NCBI GenBank assembly: GCA_014529385.2 | Contig: CM043953.1 | Location: forward strand, 70,820,372-70,884,371 | Direction: 5' to 3' | Origin: Adiantum capillus-veneris | Taxonomy: Eukaryota; Streptophyta; Polypodiopsida; Polypodiales; Pteridaceae | DNA length: 64,000 nucleotides | Shown: positions 11,153 to 22,688 of the stretch, in pieces | Layout: each line of letters opens with the position of its first letter | Position numbering within the stretch: the first letter of the stretch is position 1 | The notes under the pieces: generated by a model | The model's database searches: none | What the model was told of the DNA's origin: nothing | The model's input: only the letters and a program-made list of their open reading frames with translations | Made by a program: the position numbers and the translations under genes

Positions 11153-11683
11153 TGTAGATGGCGGAGGTAGTCTCACTGGCGGAGGCAGTTTCACTAGGTG
11201 GGAACCAGATCCTGAAAGCCGAGCAGTGGACCAATCAGTAATTACCATGGCGGTTACCACAATAACTTCAAGAGGCTATAAATAGGACCCATTACATTGT
11301 AATCGGGTTGGCTGTACGTTTGGGCTGTTTTATCTTTTGACTTCTTACTCTTAGTTATGTGGTTGTAGTCCTAAAGCTGTTTTCGAGCTACATTATCCTC
11401 ATTTGTACTCTTACTTTGTAATTCCTAATACAGTAGTCAAGTGTACTTCAACCAGATATACTTTGTATCCATTCCATCTAAATCTGAATCTGAATCTGAA
11501 ACTGAACACTAATTCCGGTCATTCAGTTTGTCTCTCTCTCAACAGATGTGTTCCAGTTCATGTAACTGTTCCAGTTCAGTTTCTATCTTTTCCTCCAGTT
11601 CTACTGATTGAACTAATGAATCACCAGTAGCTGTAAACTCTAACAATGGAATCAGCTATCTAAAGAGATCAGCTCCAATTCCA
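11153..11683 (+). repeat. 3' LTR of element A
   Basis: 531 bp, same ends and boxes as 477-1017 (TATAAATAG at 11277-11285). It has fewer CTGAAT hexamers, which accounts for the shorter length. Confidence 0.92.
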
Positions 11684-11688
11684 GTATG
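11684..11688. repeat. Target-site duplication of element A, right copy
   Basis: GTATG, identical to 472-476. Confidence 0.9.
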
Positions 11689-12140
11689 TGCACAACAAAT
11701 TCCTGCAACTCTGGAGTATCCGCACCATTCCTCTCAACAAAGTGTAGACCCTATCTTGAAGCGGTCCACCTGTGCATCTACCAAACCAAAAGACCCCCTC
11801 TTCTCTTTGTTAATCTACAACTAGTCCTTGATTCTGCAGCGATCCTCCTCATTCTCGTAAAGGCGATTCAAGTTTTGTTGAAGGCCTTTGCTCACCGCTT
11901 TGTCCTTATGTTACCCTTTGCCTTGAAACTCAGGATCAAAAATGTAGGTGGCAGCATGGAGGAGAGAGTGATAGGCTTGTCACCTTTTCAAACATAGGGA
12001 TTTGACCACTTTGAACATTGCTTTCATCTTCTTTGTAATGCAATCCATTGCCTCGTACACTTTGCCAGTGCATGGCTGAGTGGAGTCCACTATCCTCAGG
12101 AGGGCTTCATCATCTCCACAAGCGCCTTGGCCTCCTCCCA
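11684..12140 (-). pseudogene. hAT transposase exon fragment, proximal part
   Basis: On the minus strand this reads TGGGAGGAGGCCAAG (WEEAKALVEMM), then LLRIVDSTQPCTGKVYEAMD (12105-12043), HSLLHAATYIFDPEF and GADTPELQEFVV just before element A. These match the hAT order of 'VLRxVD..KPAMGYxYEAMD', 'LHAAAYxLNP' and 'PELQEFA', so the exon leads straight into the dimerisation motif at 340-457 once element A is removed. A canonical acceptor-like TTTACAG at 12148-12141 precedes the first codons, so the left edge may be a true exon border. Several single-base shifts and stops break the frame. The rest of the transposase (N-terminal zinc finger, catalytic core) is not recognisable to the right. Confidence 0.7.
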
Positions 12141-12281
12141 CTGTAAACTAATTGGACAGAAGTCACACGTAGTGACACGTAGATGAAAATACAAACCCAC
12201 CGAACAAGAACAGAGATCCACTTAGTATGCAAACACTTGGCGAGATCATCAAGTGTATAGAGAAGATTGGCCCCAAACTGG

Positions 12282-12455
12282 CGTCCCTTTCAGTATTTCT
12301 TTTCATTTGTTCAACTCATGCGTGGCACGTCAAGTGCAAAGCTAGCCACAAACTCTCTTAACATGAGAGTGCGTGCTCCCTTTCAGTATTTCTTTTCATT
12401 TGTTCAACTCATGCGTGGCACGTCAAGTGCAAAGCTAGCCACAAACTCTCTTACA
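12282..12455. repeat. Near-adjacent 77-bp direct repeat
   Basis: The unit from CCCTTTCAGTATTTC to CACAAACTCTCTTA occurs at about 12284-12360 and again at about 12378-12454, identical by eye, separated by 17 bp. The pair is bracketed by TTGGCCCCAA (12267) and TTGGGGCCAA (12462), which are inverted copies. Confidence 0.8.
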
Positions 12456-12761
12456 ATTGGGGCCAAGACCTCTCTTTTAAACTAGTCACTTCTAGTGCTA
12501 AAAAACTACTTCAAAAAACTAAGTTGTTTTTAGTCAAAAACATTGCTTTTTAGCTACTTTTGGCCTTTTTAGTTGTAACAAACTACTGACGTGTCAAAGC
12601 CTAAAGAATGGAGCCGACTTACATATGTGGCCGAGGGACCTAAACCCTAAGAAGAAGTAACAAAGTAGTCCTACCAACTAATGGGGACCCCGTCCGATGG
12701 GGCCCCGAGTGACATAAACGAAAAAAAATAAAGCAGGATCCGGACACACGCCAAAAACTAA

Positions 12762-12850
12762 TGACGTGGCAAATTTTCGAAATTGCACTGGCATGATGAC
12801 GTGGCAGGTTGTACGGATTTTCGCGTTTTGCGCTGGCTGATGATGTGGCA
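12762..12850 (+). repeat. TGACGTGGCA box cluster
   Basis: TGACGTGGCA at 12762-12771 and 12797-12806, TGATGTGGCA at 12841-12850, plus TGACGTGTCA at 12587-12596. Flanks of the second and third copies (GGTTGTACGGATTTT and AGTTGTACGGATTTT) are also repeated. The core matches plant bZIP/CRE-like elements, but a role is not shown. Confidence 0.45.
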
Positions 12851-13259
12851 AGTTGTACGGATTTTTGTAAATTACGCTGACAGCTTTTGGTATTGCTTTT
12901 TGGACCAGAAGCTTTTGAGTTTTAAAAGTTTTTTACTGTAACTGCTTTTCAGGTCAAGGGCCTCTAAATATGAGGCTAGGACTCATTCTCTGGCATGCTT
13001 CCTAGAGAAGGTGCAGAGTCTGGAGTACCGGCTTGTACTAAGTTGATGCAATATAAAGAAATACCGAAAGGGGCGCCAAAATTTGGGGCCAATACTCTCT
13101 GGGGTGGAATTACGCCACTCCGTGTCGCGTGTCGTCTCTCTTTCAGTTCAATTGTTATTGAAGTGCTAAAAGTCTGTTCAATCTGTTCTTTTCTATTGGC
13201 ACGTGGTGCTCATCTTGTGACATTAGCCCTCAATAGAAGACTTTAAAAATCTTACAATA

Positions 13260-14813
13260 TTACTTGGAATTTGATGATGCCGTAGAAGACAAAGTTTGTC
13301 TACTTGACAAGGGCAATCTTTTGACGTGAACAGGATTCCATTCTGACAATTTTAAAGTTTTTGAAATTAGGGTCACGTCAAGAGGAAATGTGATTTCTGA
13401 TGCCATGTCATCAATTGGTGACATACCCCTCTCTTTTTCAAAAGCCAAGCGTGCTCGATTGACATAAACCAATTCTCCAAAGACGGTCTCAAATATGGTC
13501 CTGCACAAGGCAACATCAAAGAACATACAAGTGAACTGTCAGACTAAAGCCATCCACATGCAAAATGAGTAAGACACATTCCTCTCTTGTCTAACACACA
13601 CTTAAGATACTCATAAGAAGGAATGCAAGTTAAGTATCCCTAATGTATCCTCTGCTCTACACTAAAAAATAATCCAATTATCTTCCGTAGAATACAGCAA
13701 GATTATTCTCAGATATAACTCCACATAAATTCTTCTCTAGTAACCCTCTCATGTGTGAATATTAGGATTGGACTCACATTTACATGAAAATAACACTTAG
13801 AATGATCAATAACCACTTCTCAAACCATGCTACGATGCATACATATATATTTTGCACCCACATATGAGAGTTACACAAACCAGATGCAACATTATCTCCC
13901 AATAAATGTTATAAATAGACTAGCTATATTCAGGCGTCCCCAACTGTTTTAGTCGGATTCATTGACATGTCCTATCCTTCATAGAAACCTTTGGCAGATG
14001 TATTGTCAGCCCACATCGTGTCTGAAGTGACCAGTACTCAATACCAGTTTGTGATCCTCCAAGAAGCAGGCAAACTCAATCGGTAAGATACTTCATTTAT
14101 AACTAAGTAACCCAAAAAGGTCTATAATATCTCATACGAAGCTTTGGAAAAAACTTTTCCTTGCCCTTTTGTTTCCTGAGGAAGGTTCTCAAGAGTATGG
14201 AAAAAGCCAACCAAGGCTTACATTGAGGTTGAGAATCAGCTACATTTCTTCCTAGATAGAGACGACAGCCATTCAGGATCAGATGATATCTATGCTAAAC
14301 TTAAATCCGCATATGCAGACAAGAGAGTGGTTGAGTATCAAGATGAATGAGAATCCACAATAAGATTGCAAGATATATCAATAGAAGCAGACAAGCATCA
14401 TGTTGACAATGCTTTAGCCCAGCACATCGTGCTCGTTTACGACAATCGACAAATGAATGTCGAAACAAAAGGGTATGTAAAATACATTAAATTCCATACT
14501 CATTACTACCGACGCAGTGAAACGAACACACTGAAAATTGCACGCTGCACTGGGAATGGCACATTCTCTTGTATTATAAAAATTGGGGAGGGCTATGCAG
14601 ACTCCCCCATGCAAGGAGACTTGCATGTTTTCTTTTCTTTTTCCCAAACATAAAAAGGGGACAATATCTAAAAGTGAACATATTTCAAATGATCTGTATT
14701 GTCACTGTATATAAATTCTAACTCTTCTTATGGCTCTTTTGCGAGGTGCATAGATCAAATTGGGACATCAGGATCGTAATCTACTAGAGACAATACCAAT
14801 TAAGAAATAATAG

Positions 14814-14814
<1 letters not shown>
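13260..14814. other. No gene recognised
   Basis: AT-rich, with only short unassigned frames on both strands (for example minus 13260-13526 and plus 14366-14653). No repeat or domain was identified. Confidence 0.4.

Positions 14815-14870
<56 letters not shown>
14815..14870. repeat. (TC)n microsatellite
   Basis: About 28 uninterrupted TC units. Confidence 0.95.
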
Positions 14871-14874
<4 letters not shown>

Positions 14875-15677
14875 GATGTCTCGGATTATTCCTACTTGAG
14901 ATTCAGAGACATAGAGACGCTCTATTGAATGGGCAAAGACAGAGACATTCCCAGAGACGCATCTCAGATTTCTTCAGTCTGAGTACCACAGAGGCAGAGG
15001 GGACACCACCATCACAGAGCTCGGTTTCCACCCATACACACACCAGCGGTACTCTCATTGATCGAGCTATAGAGTTAGGGAGATCGAGATGACCGCGACT
15101 GAGGAGGGGAGCCACGCAGCACCGGCGGAGATTGCGACAGAGGATCCACAGGATTCTAGCATGATACCCAGAGTGTCGATCAGGATAGGCTTCATGCTAC
15201 TGCTATATTGTATCATGGTGACACTTATCCCCACTTTGTACCTTTATGGCATGATACCATTGCTCAGCCTACCAGCCACCCATTGGAGTCGGTAGCACTC
15301 CTATCAGTTCTTTGTTTGTAGTTTTCTTTGTTTGTACCCAGACTTGGGACTAGACTCATCATTGTAATCAGTTGGTCTCATAGGTCATTTTGGCCTTTTG
15401 TAGACGTTAATATATCATTTCATTTCTCTCCCTCTCTCTCTCTCTCTCCATTTTCTCCTCCGAGGATGTATACACCTGTTGAATCTTTGAATAATACAAC
15501 GACACTTACACAAATGACAAGAATGTACACAATAGAGCAAGATTCAATCAAAGAATTATTACAATCCAAAAGCTAAAGACATGTTTAGACATATCTAAAT
15601 TGGGATGTGAAGAGCGTAACGTTCTAAACATAGGACCATGTCAACTTAAGGTAACAAGATTTGTGGAAAACAAAGTA

Positions 15678-15680
<3 letters not shown>
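14871..15680. other. Mostly non-coding; one weak ORF
   Basis: The frame 15089-15295 (68 codons) has a hydrophobic stretch (IGFMLLLYCIMVTLIPTLYLYGMI) that could be a membrane segment, but there is no recognised homology, no matching neighbour and a stop soon after. I treat it as unsupported. A short CT run lies at about 15428-15450. Confidence 0.3.

Positions 15681-15722
<42 letters not shown>
15681..15722. repeat. (CT)n microsatellite
   Basis: About 21 uninterrupted CT units. Confidence 0.95.
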
Positions 15723-15724
<2 letters not shown>

Positions 15725-16890
15725 GGCTTTCTTCTTCTAGGTTCTTGTTTAAGGATGCATACTCTTGACATGTACTCTTGTTGAATGTTTGGATGACAAC
15801 AAAATGGTAAATACAAAATGTTTTCCGTCGGACTCACTTCAATTCAATACAAATGCAACTAGTAAAGCACTCTAGTTTCTTTTCTGGGAGCGTGAAAGGA
15901 CCCACAAGAGCATACCTGAAGAGGGCCATGACCTGCTCAGCCATGCCACTTGCCAAACCAATATTGGAGCAAAAAACTGCCCCGCAACCCACCAAGCTAA
16001 AAATACAGCTCTAGCATCCCTTTGGGGCCCAGCTAACTATCGCAAAGAAAACGCGACTCCAAGTTCCAACGCACCTGCTCAATTAAGAGAAAGCCCCTAC
16101 TTGAGATCTACGTCGCCCTGCTTGAACTTGAGAAGGAAGAGCATGCGCAATATTTGCTGGAGGCGTTGGGGGTACAAGATCAGCAGACCATTAAACCACC
16201 AATCCAAATCAAATCCCCAACCCGAAAGCTGCAACAGGTGCTCAGCACCATGTCAACTTCGGCATAATCAGCCGCCATAACAGCTGGTCAACGTCAGCAG
16301 CTTCAAGATAAAGCTCGACGTTTATAGTATTTCCCCGTTGCTGTTGCAGGGCGTCAATCGTTAAGAGGCAGCAGGAGAAGGTGTAGTTGATAAAGTTGAT
16401 AGCGGCCTTATTGTACTTCGACTGAGATGGAAAGCAGAGGATGCACCCCAAAAATGATCACATAAAGCAGTGTGATAGATGGACTGTCGAAGGCTATGGA
16501 AGCCGACAAGACCTACCTTGTTGCATGAGATGAAGAAGAGGGCTTCGTACACGACAATAAATGACCTATTGAAGGCCAAGGAAATCAACGAGGCACTTAT
16601 GCCAGTAATTGAGATGGAGAAGCATTGCTAGCATTGTACATTATCCTGTTGAACGCTAATGAAGTGAAGGAGGCCGTCATCATACTTACTCAAATTTCCG
16701 GAAGGGGGGGGCGGGGGGGCGGGGCCTCATCACTAATATCACACGGGCATGGTCAAATGGGGTCAATGGTGGATGAGGAAAACGCGAGGTGCGTCAATCG
16801 TGGACCGTCAGATTTGACAATCGCCCCGAATTTACTAATCGGTCCACATTTACAATATGAGATACTCGAATCTCCTATATTTCATCGAAC
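15723..16890. other. No gene recognised
   Basis: Short frames only (minus 16242-16588, plus 16625 on), none assignable. A G-rich tract with three to four G-runs lies at about 16704-16726 and could form a G-quadruplex. Confidence 0.35.
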
Positions 16891-16894
16891 GCAT

Positions 16895-16955
16895 GCGCAC
16901 GTATTGGTTAGTGCACATGGCTCGTCGTGGGGAGGTCGCAGGTTCAAGACGTGGG
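16895..16955 (+). repeat. Possible tRNA-derived SINE head
   Basis: TGGTTAGTGCACATGGCTCG (A-box-like) followed about 20 bp later by GGTCGCAGGTTCAAGAC (B-box-like; consensus GGTTCGANTCC). The spacing resembles a tRNA-related RNA polymerase III promoter. I see no full tRNA cloverleaf and no clear 3' tail, so this is tentative. Confidence 0.35.
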
Positions 16956-17980
16956 GTGCGGATTGTCCCAAATTTACAAGCCTACCCGAATTTACCAAAT
17001 GTCCCGAATTTCTAAATGTGCATCTTACGGTCCGAATCACCTCAACCGTAGATCCCATTTGAAGCTGCCCGTGCGAGATAGTGTGAAGGGGGGTGGGGGA
17101 TGCATTTCAGAAATTGTCACATATATATGTTCATGGATTGGGTTGTGAAGCAAGAAGGATCTGAAAACTCTTTGGAACTTTGGGAGAAGATGTGTTGTGT
17201 GGGTTACAAGCTGAATTAAGCAGTTTTGCACGGTGTGAGTCCTCGTTTGAACTTAACATGAGTAGCTTTTTAGAAGTTGACATAAGCAAAAGCTAGCAAA
17301 ACAAAGCCCGTGTATGGAACCCCCTAACACAAGTACTTATGTTCGCCTTAAAGATGGACTACCAAAAGCTAACAAAGTCAAGGAGGGCCTTCTTACCATT
17401 ATACATATGAAAAAGAGAGTGCTTTACAACAACTTTATCAATTTGTTGGTGAAGGAGTAAAAGAACAATGGTTTCAAGATGATGCAAAAGAGAGGACGCT
17501 ACCTAGGTAGAACAGTTTTGTGTCCGCATTGATACAGTGTGGTTTGGACTACAAAAAAATACCCATTTCGAGCATGATTATTTTCTTAATAAAAATCAAG
17601 CAGTGAAAATAGTACTGATGCATGGAAACAAACGAAGGGAGCAAGGAGATGCATGAGATGTGCGGGATAAGAGCTTTTGGCTCACTAGTTGGATCTTTCA
17701 ATAACAAAGGAGGAGACGAATAGGACTATTTCATATTGCCAATAGATAAACTTGCTATGCCTTTAAAAAAGGCAAACGTTACATCTTAGCAATGTTATCG
17801 GTGTTCAACCGGATGATGAGACAAGCATAAGAGAGAAAAAACCACAAGTTGCAAATCCAACAGAAGCAGGGATGGCCTTTGCTAAAGGGACCCTCATTAT
17901 CCTTACTCCACACTAGCTAAACCGATCTCCTTGAGTTCCCTTGTGACAACATATGCCAAACCAAACAAATGGGTCTATAA
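16956..17980. other. No gene recognised
   Basis: Short frames only. Around 16810-17060 the motif CCGAATTTAC and variants (CCAAATTTAC, CCACATTTAC) recur several times. The segment 17890-17970 (CTCCACACTAGCTAAACCG...) has a related copy at about 20295-20360. Confidence 0.35.
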
Positions 17981-18089
17981 TTGTGTAATGTGAGAAACCT
18001 TGGAACTGTCGTCCTAGATCCTCCGTCCAACCTCCCTTTATAGCCCTCTTGGCCTAGGATCCCCTCTCCACTGGCAGTCGGCCCTTGGC

Positions 18090-19385
18090 ATTACATTGCT
18101 CCCCCTTTGGAAAAGTGTTTTCGTCCTCCAAAACAAAAGTGGTTGTATCTTCTTAAGAACACTAATGTTTTCCACAGTGGCATCCTACATGGATCCAGCT
18201 ATTCGTTTTACTGGAACACGGTTTAGTAGGAGGCTCGATAAAATCAAGAAGAGAATCTTGATCTTCTACATTATTGTCCTTTTTCAACCTCTTGTGTAAC
18301 CGGTCCATAACCAACATAGTATGTAAACTCCATTTAGAGACCACATGAGCATGCTAAACAAGTCGTCACAACTAAGATGCACCAAAAAGAGTACCTCATT
18401 TCATTTTCTATGAAAGTAACTGGCTGACGTAACTCATTAGCAAGGTATAAATCCTTGACTTGTTATCTTACCGCATCAGTAAACAACCCCACCATAACTA
18501 GTGTTCAAGGTTGAGAACTTGATTTAATCATGAAGAGACCAAACCAAACATTCTTTTTCTTATGATAAGCAAACTCCAACTAGAGCGATACATGCTAGCT
18601 AATTGGATTGCTTGGTGCTAACATACGCTCTTCGCATATCCTTTAGCACAAGACTTAAGAGACTGAGATGTGTATCCATCGCCCTACCACCCTATATATA
18701 GGTTGGGTCCTTAGCCATAATATGGATCCCCGTTCCACATTGGTTTAGTTCAAGCCCCTGACTCGGGTTCCTAACCCCCTAGGTTGAGCTTTACTCCTAA
18801 GGATCCTTGCCTGACATTACTCCCCCCTTGGAGAAGCATTTTCTTCCTCAAAAACAAGAGCGGTGATACACTAATGTTTTCCATCCTGGAATCCTTCATG
18901 GATCCAGCTGCTCGCTTGATCGGAACACTCTTCAGTAGGAGGTTCAATGAAACAAAGAGTAATATCTTTGATTTTTCACATTGTTGTCCATTTGTAATCT
19001 CATGTGTTATCAGCTCTATCCAACATAGTGTGTAGACTCCATTCAGAACACATACGAGCATGCTAAACGAGTTATCACAATAAAGATGCACCCAAAAGAG
19101 TACCTCTTTTCACTTTCCATGAAAATTACTGGTTGACGTAACTTATCAACAAAATATAAGTCCTGACTTGTTCTCAATTTTCGGCTGTAAACAACCCCAC
19201 CATAACTAGTGTTCAAGGTTGAGAACTCGACTTAAACATGAAGAGACTAAACCTAGTCGTGAACATGCTTTAACAAAAGGTAAGCAAACTCCAACTAGAG
19301 CAATACATGCTTTTTAATTGAACTATTTGGTGCTAATGTATGCACTTCACATATCCTTTAGCACAAGATTACACTTTGTAATCTG
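18090..19385 (-). repeat. ~716-bp tandem duplication in element G
   Basis: 18102-18655 and 18820-19370 are diverged copies: both have CCTTGGAxAAGxxTTTTC, CACTAATGTTTTCCA, CATGGATCCAGCTxxTCG, GAGCATGCTAAAC, GATGCACCxAAAAGAGTACCTC and ATATCCTTTAGCACAAGA in the same order, offset by about 716 bp. Between them sits a truncated LTR (18655-18816), so the unit is polypurine tract + LTR start + 3' internal region. Confidence 0.75.
18655..18816 (-). repeat. Truncated LTR of element G
   Basis: Minus strand from TGTCAGGCAAGGATCC to about CTCAGTCTCTTAAG, with TATA-like CTATATATAGG near 18690-18700. The same order of blocks is found at 22936-22760. Only about 160 bp remain before the sequence jumps back into the duplicated internal region. 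Confidence 0.55.
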
Positions 19386-22385
19386 GTTATCTTCTTTGGA
19401 TAACTGACAAAACTGAGGTGTGTTTTCCAATGGTTTACAGACAGTCTTTCCAAATAATTGGTAAACGGGGAGCACAATGTCGTACAACATTGTTGAGGAA
19501 TTAACAACGTCTTGAATGACCATCTTGGTTAACTTGAAAGATCCACAAGCATCCAAATCGAGCCATGACCTCTATTGGTGATTGGTATATCCAAAATTAA
19601 TCTCATAAAGATATTGAACATAAAGTGCAAAATGCTTTATAAGCAACTAATGTGATGAATATGCATGCTGCTCCAAATCAGCCTTTGCTAAACACTAGGG
19701 CTCATAACATCTAGTGTGCATGCACTTACCAAAAACAGATCAGAACCTGCATATCCATGATCATACTTGGCAATACTTATGATGAATGTGATGCTCGAAG
19801 CACACATGAAAAAGGAGTGTAAATAGTTCAAGAAAGAACTAAAGACTATGTACTACAATCATTTGCAAGCCTTACTGAAACGTTTGAACCATGATAGAAG
19901 GTGAAATATAAATCACTTCTACGTATAAACAATGAAACATTCTCATTAACAGTTCATAGCCTTGTTGTATGCATAAACAACCATCCGTTAAATTGTTTAG
20001 CATCACTTGTACCTTAACAAGTCGTTCTGAGTATCCGACAATTTCTGGCCACTGAAATAGTTCTTGATACGTCGTGCTGAAAACGGTCTAGAAAACGGAT
20101 TTGACTAGTAATTAAGGACTTTGTCTCAATATATAATTGAAATAGTGGGCACGAGTTTCAGTCCCAGAGACTCATATTCTCCACATGTGGAATATGTCTC
20201 ATGTAAGGAGGTCTGAAAAAAGAACATCCTTCAAGTACGACATGTACTTGTGTGTGGAGGTAATTGCAAGCACTCTACGATGACCCTCATTAGCTTTGCT
20301 CCACACTGGCTAAACCGAACTCCTTGAGTTGCTAGACCTTGTTGTATCCCATGTGACAACATGTGCCAAAACTGCATAATGCAGCAATGTAAAGTGGACA
20401 ATATGGTCCAAAATACTTTGCTCTTGCATAACCTTGTTATGTCTCTAAAGAGAAAAAATGGATGAAAGTATTCAAGCTTCTTCATCCGACTTAAAAAAAT
20501 CAAAAAAAGCATACTCAAAACTATGGAACCAAATCAGATGCGTCCTGGAGGTTGAACATAGTGTTCACTTACTTGTAGTCAAAGGGACCTTCCCAAATTT
20601 CTTGCCTACAAATGCCTAGGATCACTAATTGAAAATTAGTGCAATGCAAGTAGTATTGCACATGTAACCCAAGGGGTTGCCTTGGCAATCTAAACCCCTT
20701 GGCTATAACCCTAGATGTTGCCTTTGCAATCCAAACCTCTTGGTCAGAACTAACATTGTCAAACCCCTTGGTTAGACGTTGCATGAAAACCTCAAACTAG
20801 TAGCCGACCATGACCAACGCAGTCTATCGTGTCTAATAGTGATGAAAATCAACTTTGAAAGTTGAACTTGTCTACTATCCCTTGGCAAATTGCAAACTTC
20901 TTTCCTTGAAAGTATAATTATGTTGAGGTCAAACCATGACTCTCATCACCTATGAAGTGATTGTGTATTAGTTGGGTCATGCCCTGAAAATATCACTCCT
21001 AGTAGATACATAACCAATGTTGCAACTAAGCAACAGATCTTCTTCAGCTAGAATCTTATCCACAACTAGGTCGTGAAGGAAGCTTCTTCCTACATGAACA
21101 GAGATTACCTACGTGAAGTCTCTCTTAATCTATGCATATCTTTCCATGAATGACTGGCTAGATAGCAAGGCCATGCCTACTTATAACTATCTTAATGAAG
21201 CATCAAATTTATTAGTTACACCTTGTGCATAGTGCCAAAGATGTGAAGTGCTCGTCATTGTATACATATACAATGATCACAAGCCCATCCAGTAGTCTCA
21301 ACTCATCGTGAATAGAGTAGCTAATATTATTACGAAAGTGTAAAAAATAATGTAGTGAAACCCACCGTACTAGCATACCATGCATGCACATAGAAAAATA
21401 TTGTAAAAAGCTAGTGGCTTTAGTGACGGCTTGGAGGCGATGGCATACGTGCCTTGCATGATTTCACTGGCATAGATACATCACAGTTTATCGTTGCCAA
21501 ACATAACTGTGAGCTTATATCCACTTACTGCCAAAGATAGGTGCCATTATCCTGGATCTGAAGTCAATGGATAATATCATGGCACATAATAGAAGCCTTG
21601 CTTCACATGAAGTCTGTCAAAGCACTTTGCTTTGCATAGTGTTCTTCTTATGGATTCGGCCAAAGCACGGTGCTTCAAAAAGTAAAAAAGAGAAAAAACA
21701 AGCATAACTTGAGTGGTCGTCGTGTGAGTGTGGCTCATACCCATTTATGCTTATGTAAGATAGAGGGAACTGGAGCATGCTCATGACCACACAGCCATGC
21801 CCTATAAAGGCCCTTGGCCTGCTAAACATAGTGACCCCCTTGACTGCATGTTCTTCCTGGCCCTTGGCCCTGCCTAGTCCTACCTTTCGCAGCTTGTGGA
21901 CTTATTTTCCTTGAAAGTGCAAGTGTGAAGGTTCTTAGTGTTGACCATCACAACTCAATAAGTGATTTAGTAATCACGAGCTGGGTTTTACTCCAAAATT
22001 ATACTCGTATAGATACTTTTAGTGTTGTAGATGAAATAGGAGATCCACTCAAGTTGGAATCATATTCACAATTGGATCTTTTCTAGACCCAAAAATCCAT
22101 AATCATGGGTTTTTTTGAATAGTCGTGCTGTCAAAAATGCTGGCTTAATCTACATTCCTTGGTAGAGATAAGCCCTTATGAGTTTAAGACATTCAAAGTT
22201 TGCATGAGTGTGTAACTACCCATGACCTTGTCGGTTGCCTACTGTTATCAAATGTCGTGCCAAGGCACTTGAATGGTGGCCTCTAGAGTTCTCAGGCTTG
22301 GTCACCGCTTGCCAATGTGTGACTGGCTTCATATAGTGTGAAGTGGGTGGCCCAAATTAGGAACCCAAAAAGCTAAAAATAAAAA
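19386..22385. other. Interior of element G, no coding recognised
   Basis: Only short frames on both strands. A copy of the motif CTCCACACTxGCTAAACCG (about 20300) is shared with 17.9 kb. No protease, RT, RNase H or integrase motif could be read on either strand. Confidence 0.35.
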
Positions 22386-22389
22386 ATCA

Positions 22390-22647
22390 TGGGAAACCTG
22401 TTGCTGCTTTAGATCCAACGATGAAACGAGAGAGGAGGAAGAAGATTGCGCTCTGTAGGAGCTGCCTTTGCCCTGACTTCAGTGACGACACTTGCTGCTC
22501 TTACCTGCACACTCGCAACGAGCTCTTGTGCAGTTTTGTGTTGGTCGAGCTCGATACTCCCTTGTGTGCAAGGGTTTGCTCCCATAGTCATCGTCGACTT
22601 GTCTCCCACATTCGATAGCATCTTCCTCCTAGTCATGCAAGCACTCC

Positions 22648-22688
<41 letters not shown>

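Larger units (their letters stand above)
477..11683 (+). mobile_element. Ty3/Gypsy LTR retrotransposon 'A', complete but degraded
   Basis: An 11.2-kb element with two LTRs, an exact 5-bp target duplication, a primer-binding-like site and a polypurine tract. The order is LTR, gag, CCHC knuckles, protease, RT, RNase H, integrase, two extra reading frames, LTR. No chromodomain was seen after integrase, so it is not an obvious chromovirus; the DGG-type protease and the extra 3' coding region suggest a Tat/Athila-side lineage (inference). The coding region carries several in-frame stops, a 113-bp tandem duplication in RT and a lost catalytic Glu in integrase, so it is dead. It interrupts a hAT transposase remnant. 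The two LTRs are close to identical apart from scattered substitutions and a difference in hexamer number, so insertion looks fairly recent. Confidence 0.93.
12141..13259. other. Non-coding stretch with short repeats
   Basis: Possibly intron or a non-autonomous insertion next to the hAT exon. It holds a 77-bp direct repeat (12282-12455), several TGACGTGGCA-type boxes (12587-12850) and two TTGGGGCCAA motifs (12462, 13085). No protein-coding frame is recognised. Confidence 0.4.

Noticed and set aside
15089-15295. Small ORF with a hydrophobic segment
   Set aside because: No homology, no promoter evidence and no context; kept only as a remark in the stretch description.
16704-16726. G-quadruplex as a regulatory element
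   Set aside because: The G-runs are suggestive, but there is no promoter or gene next to them.
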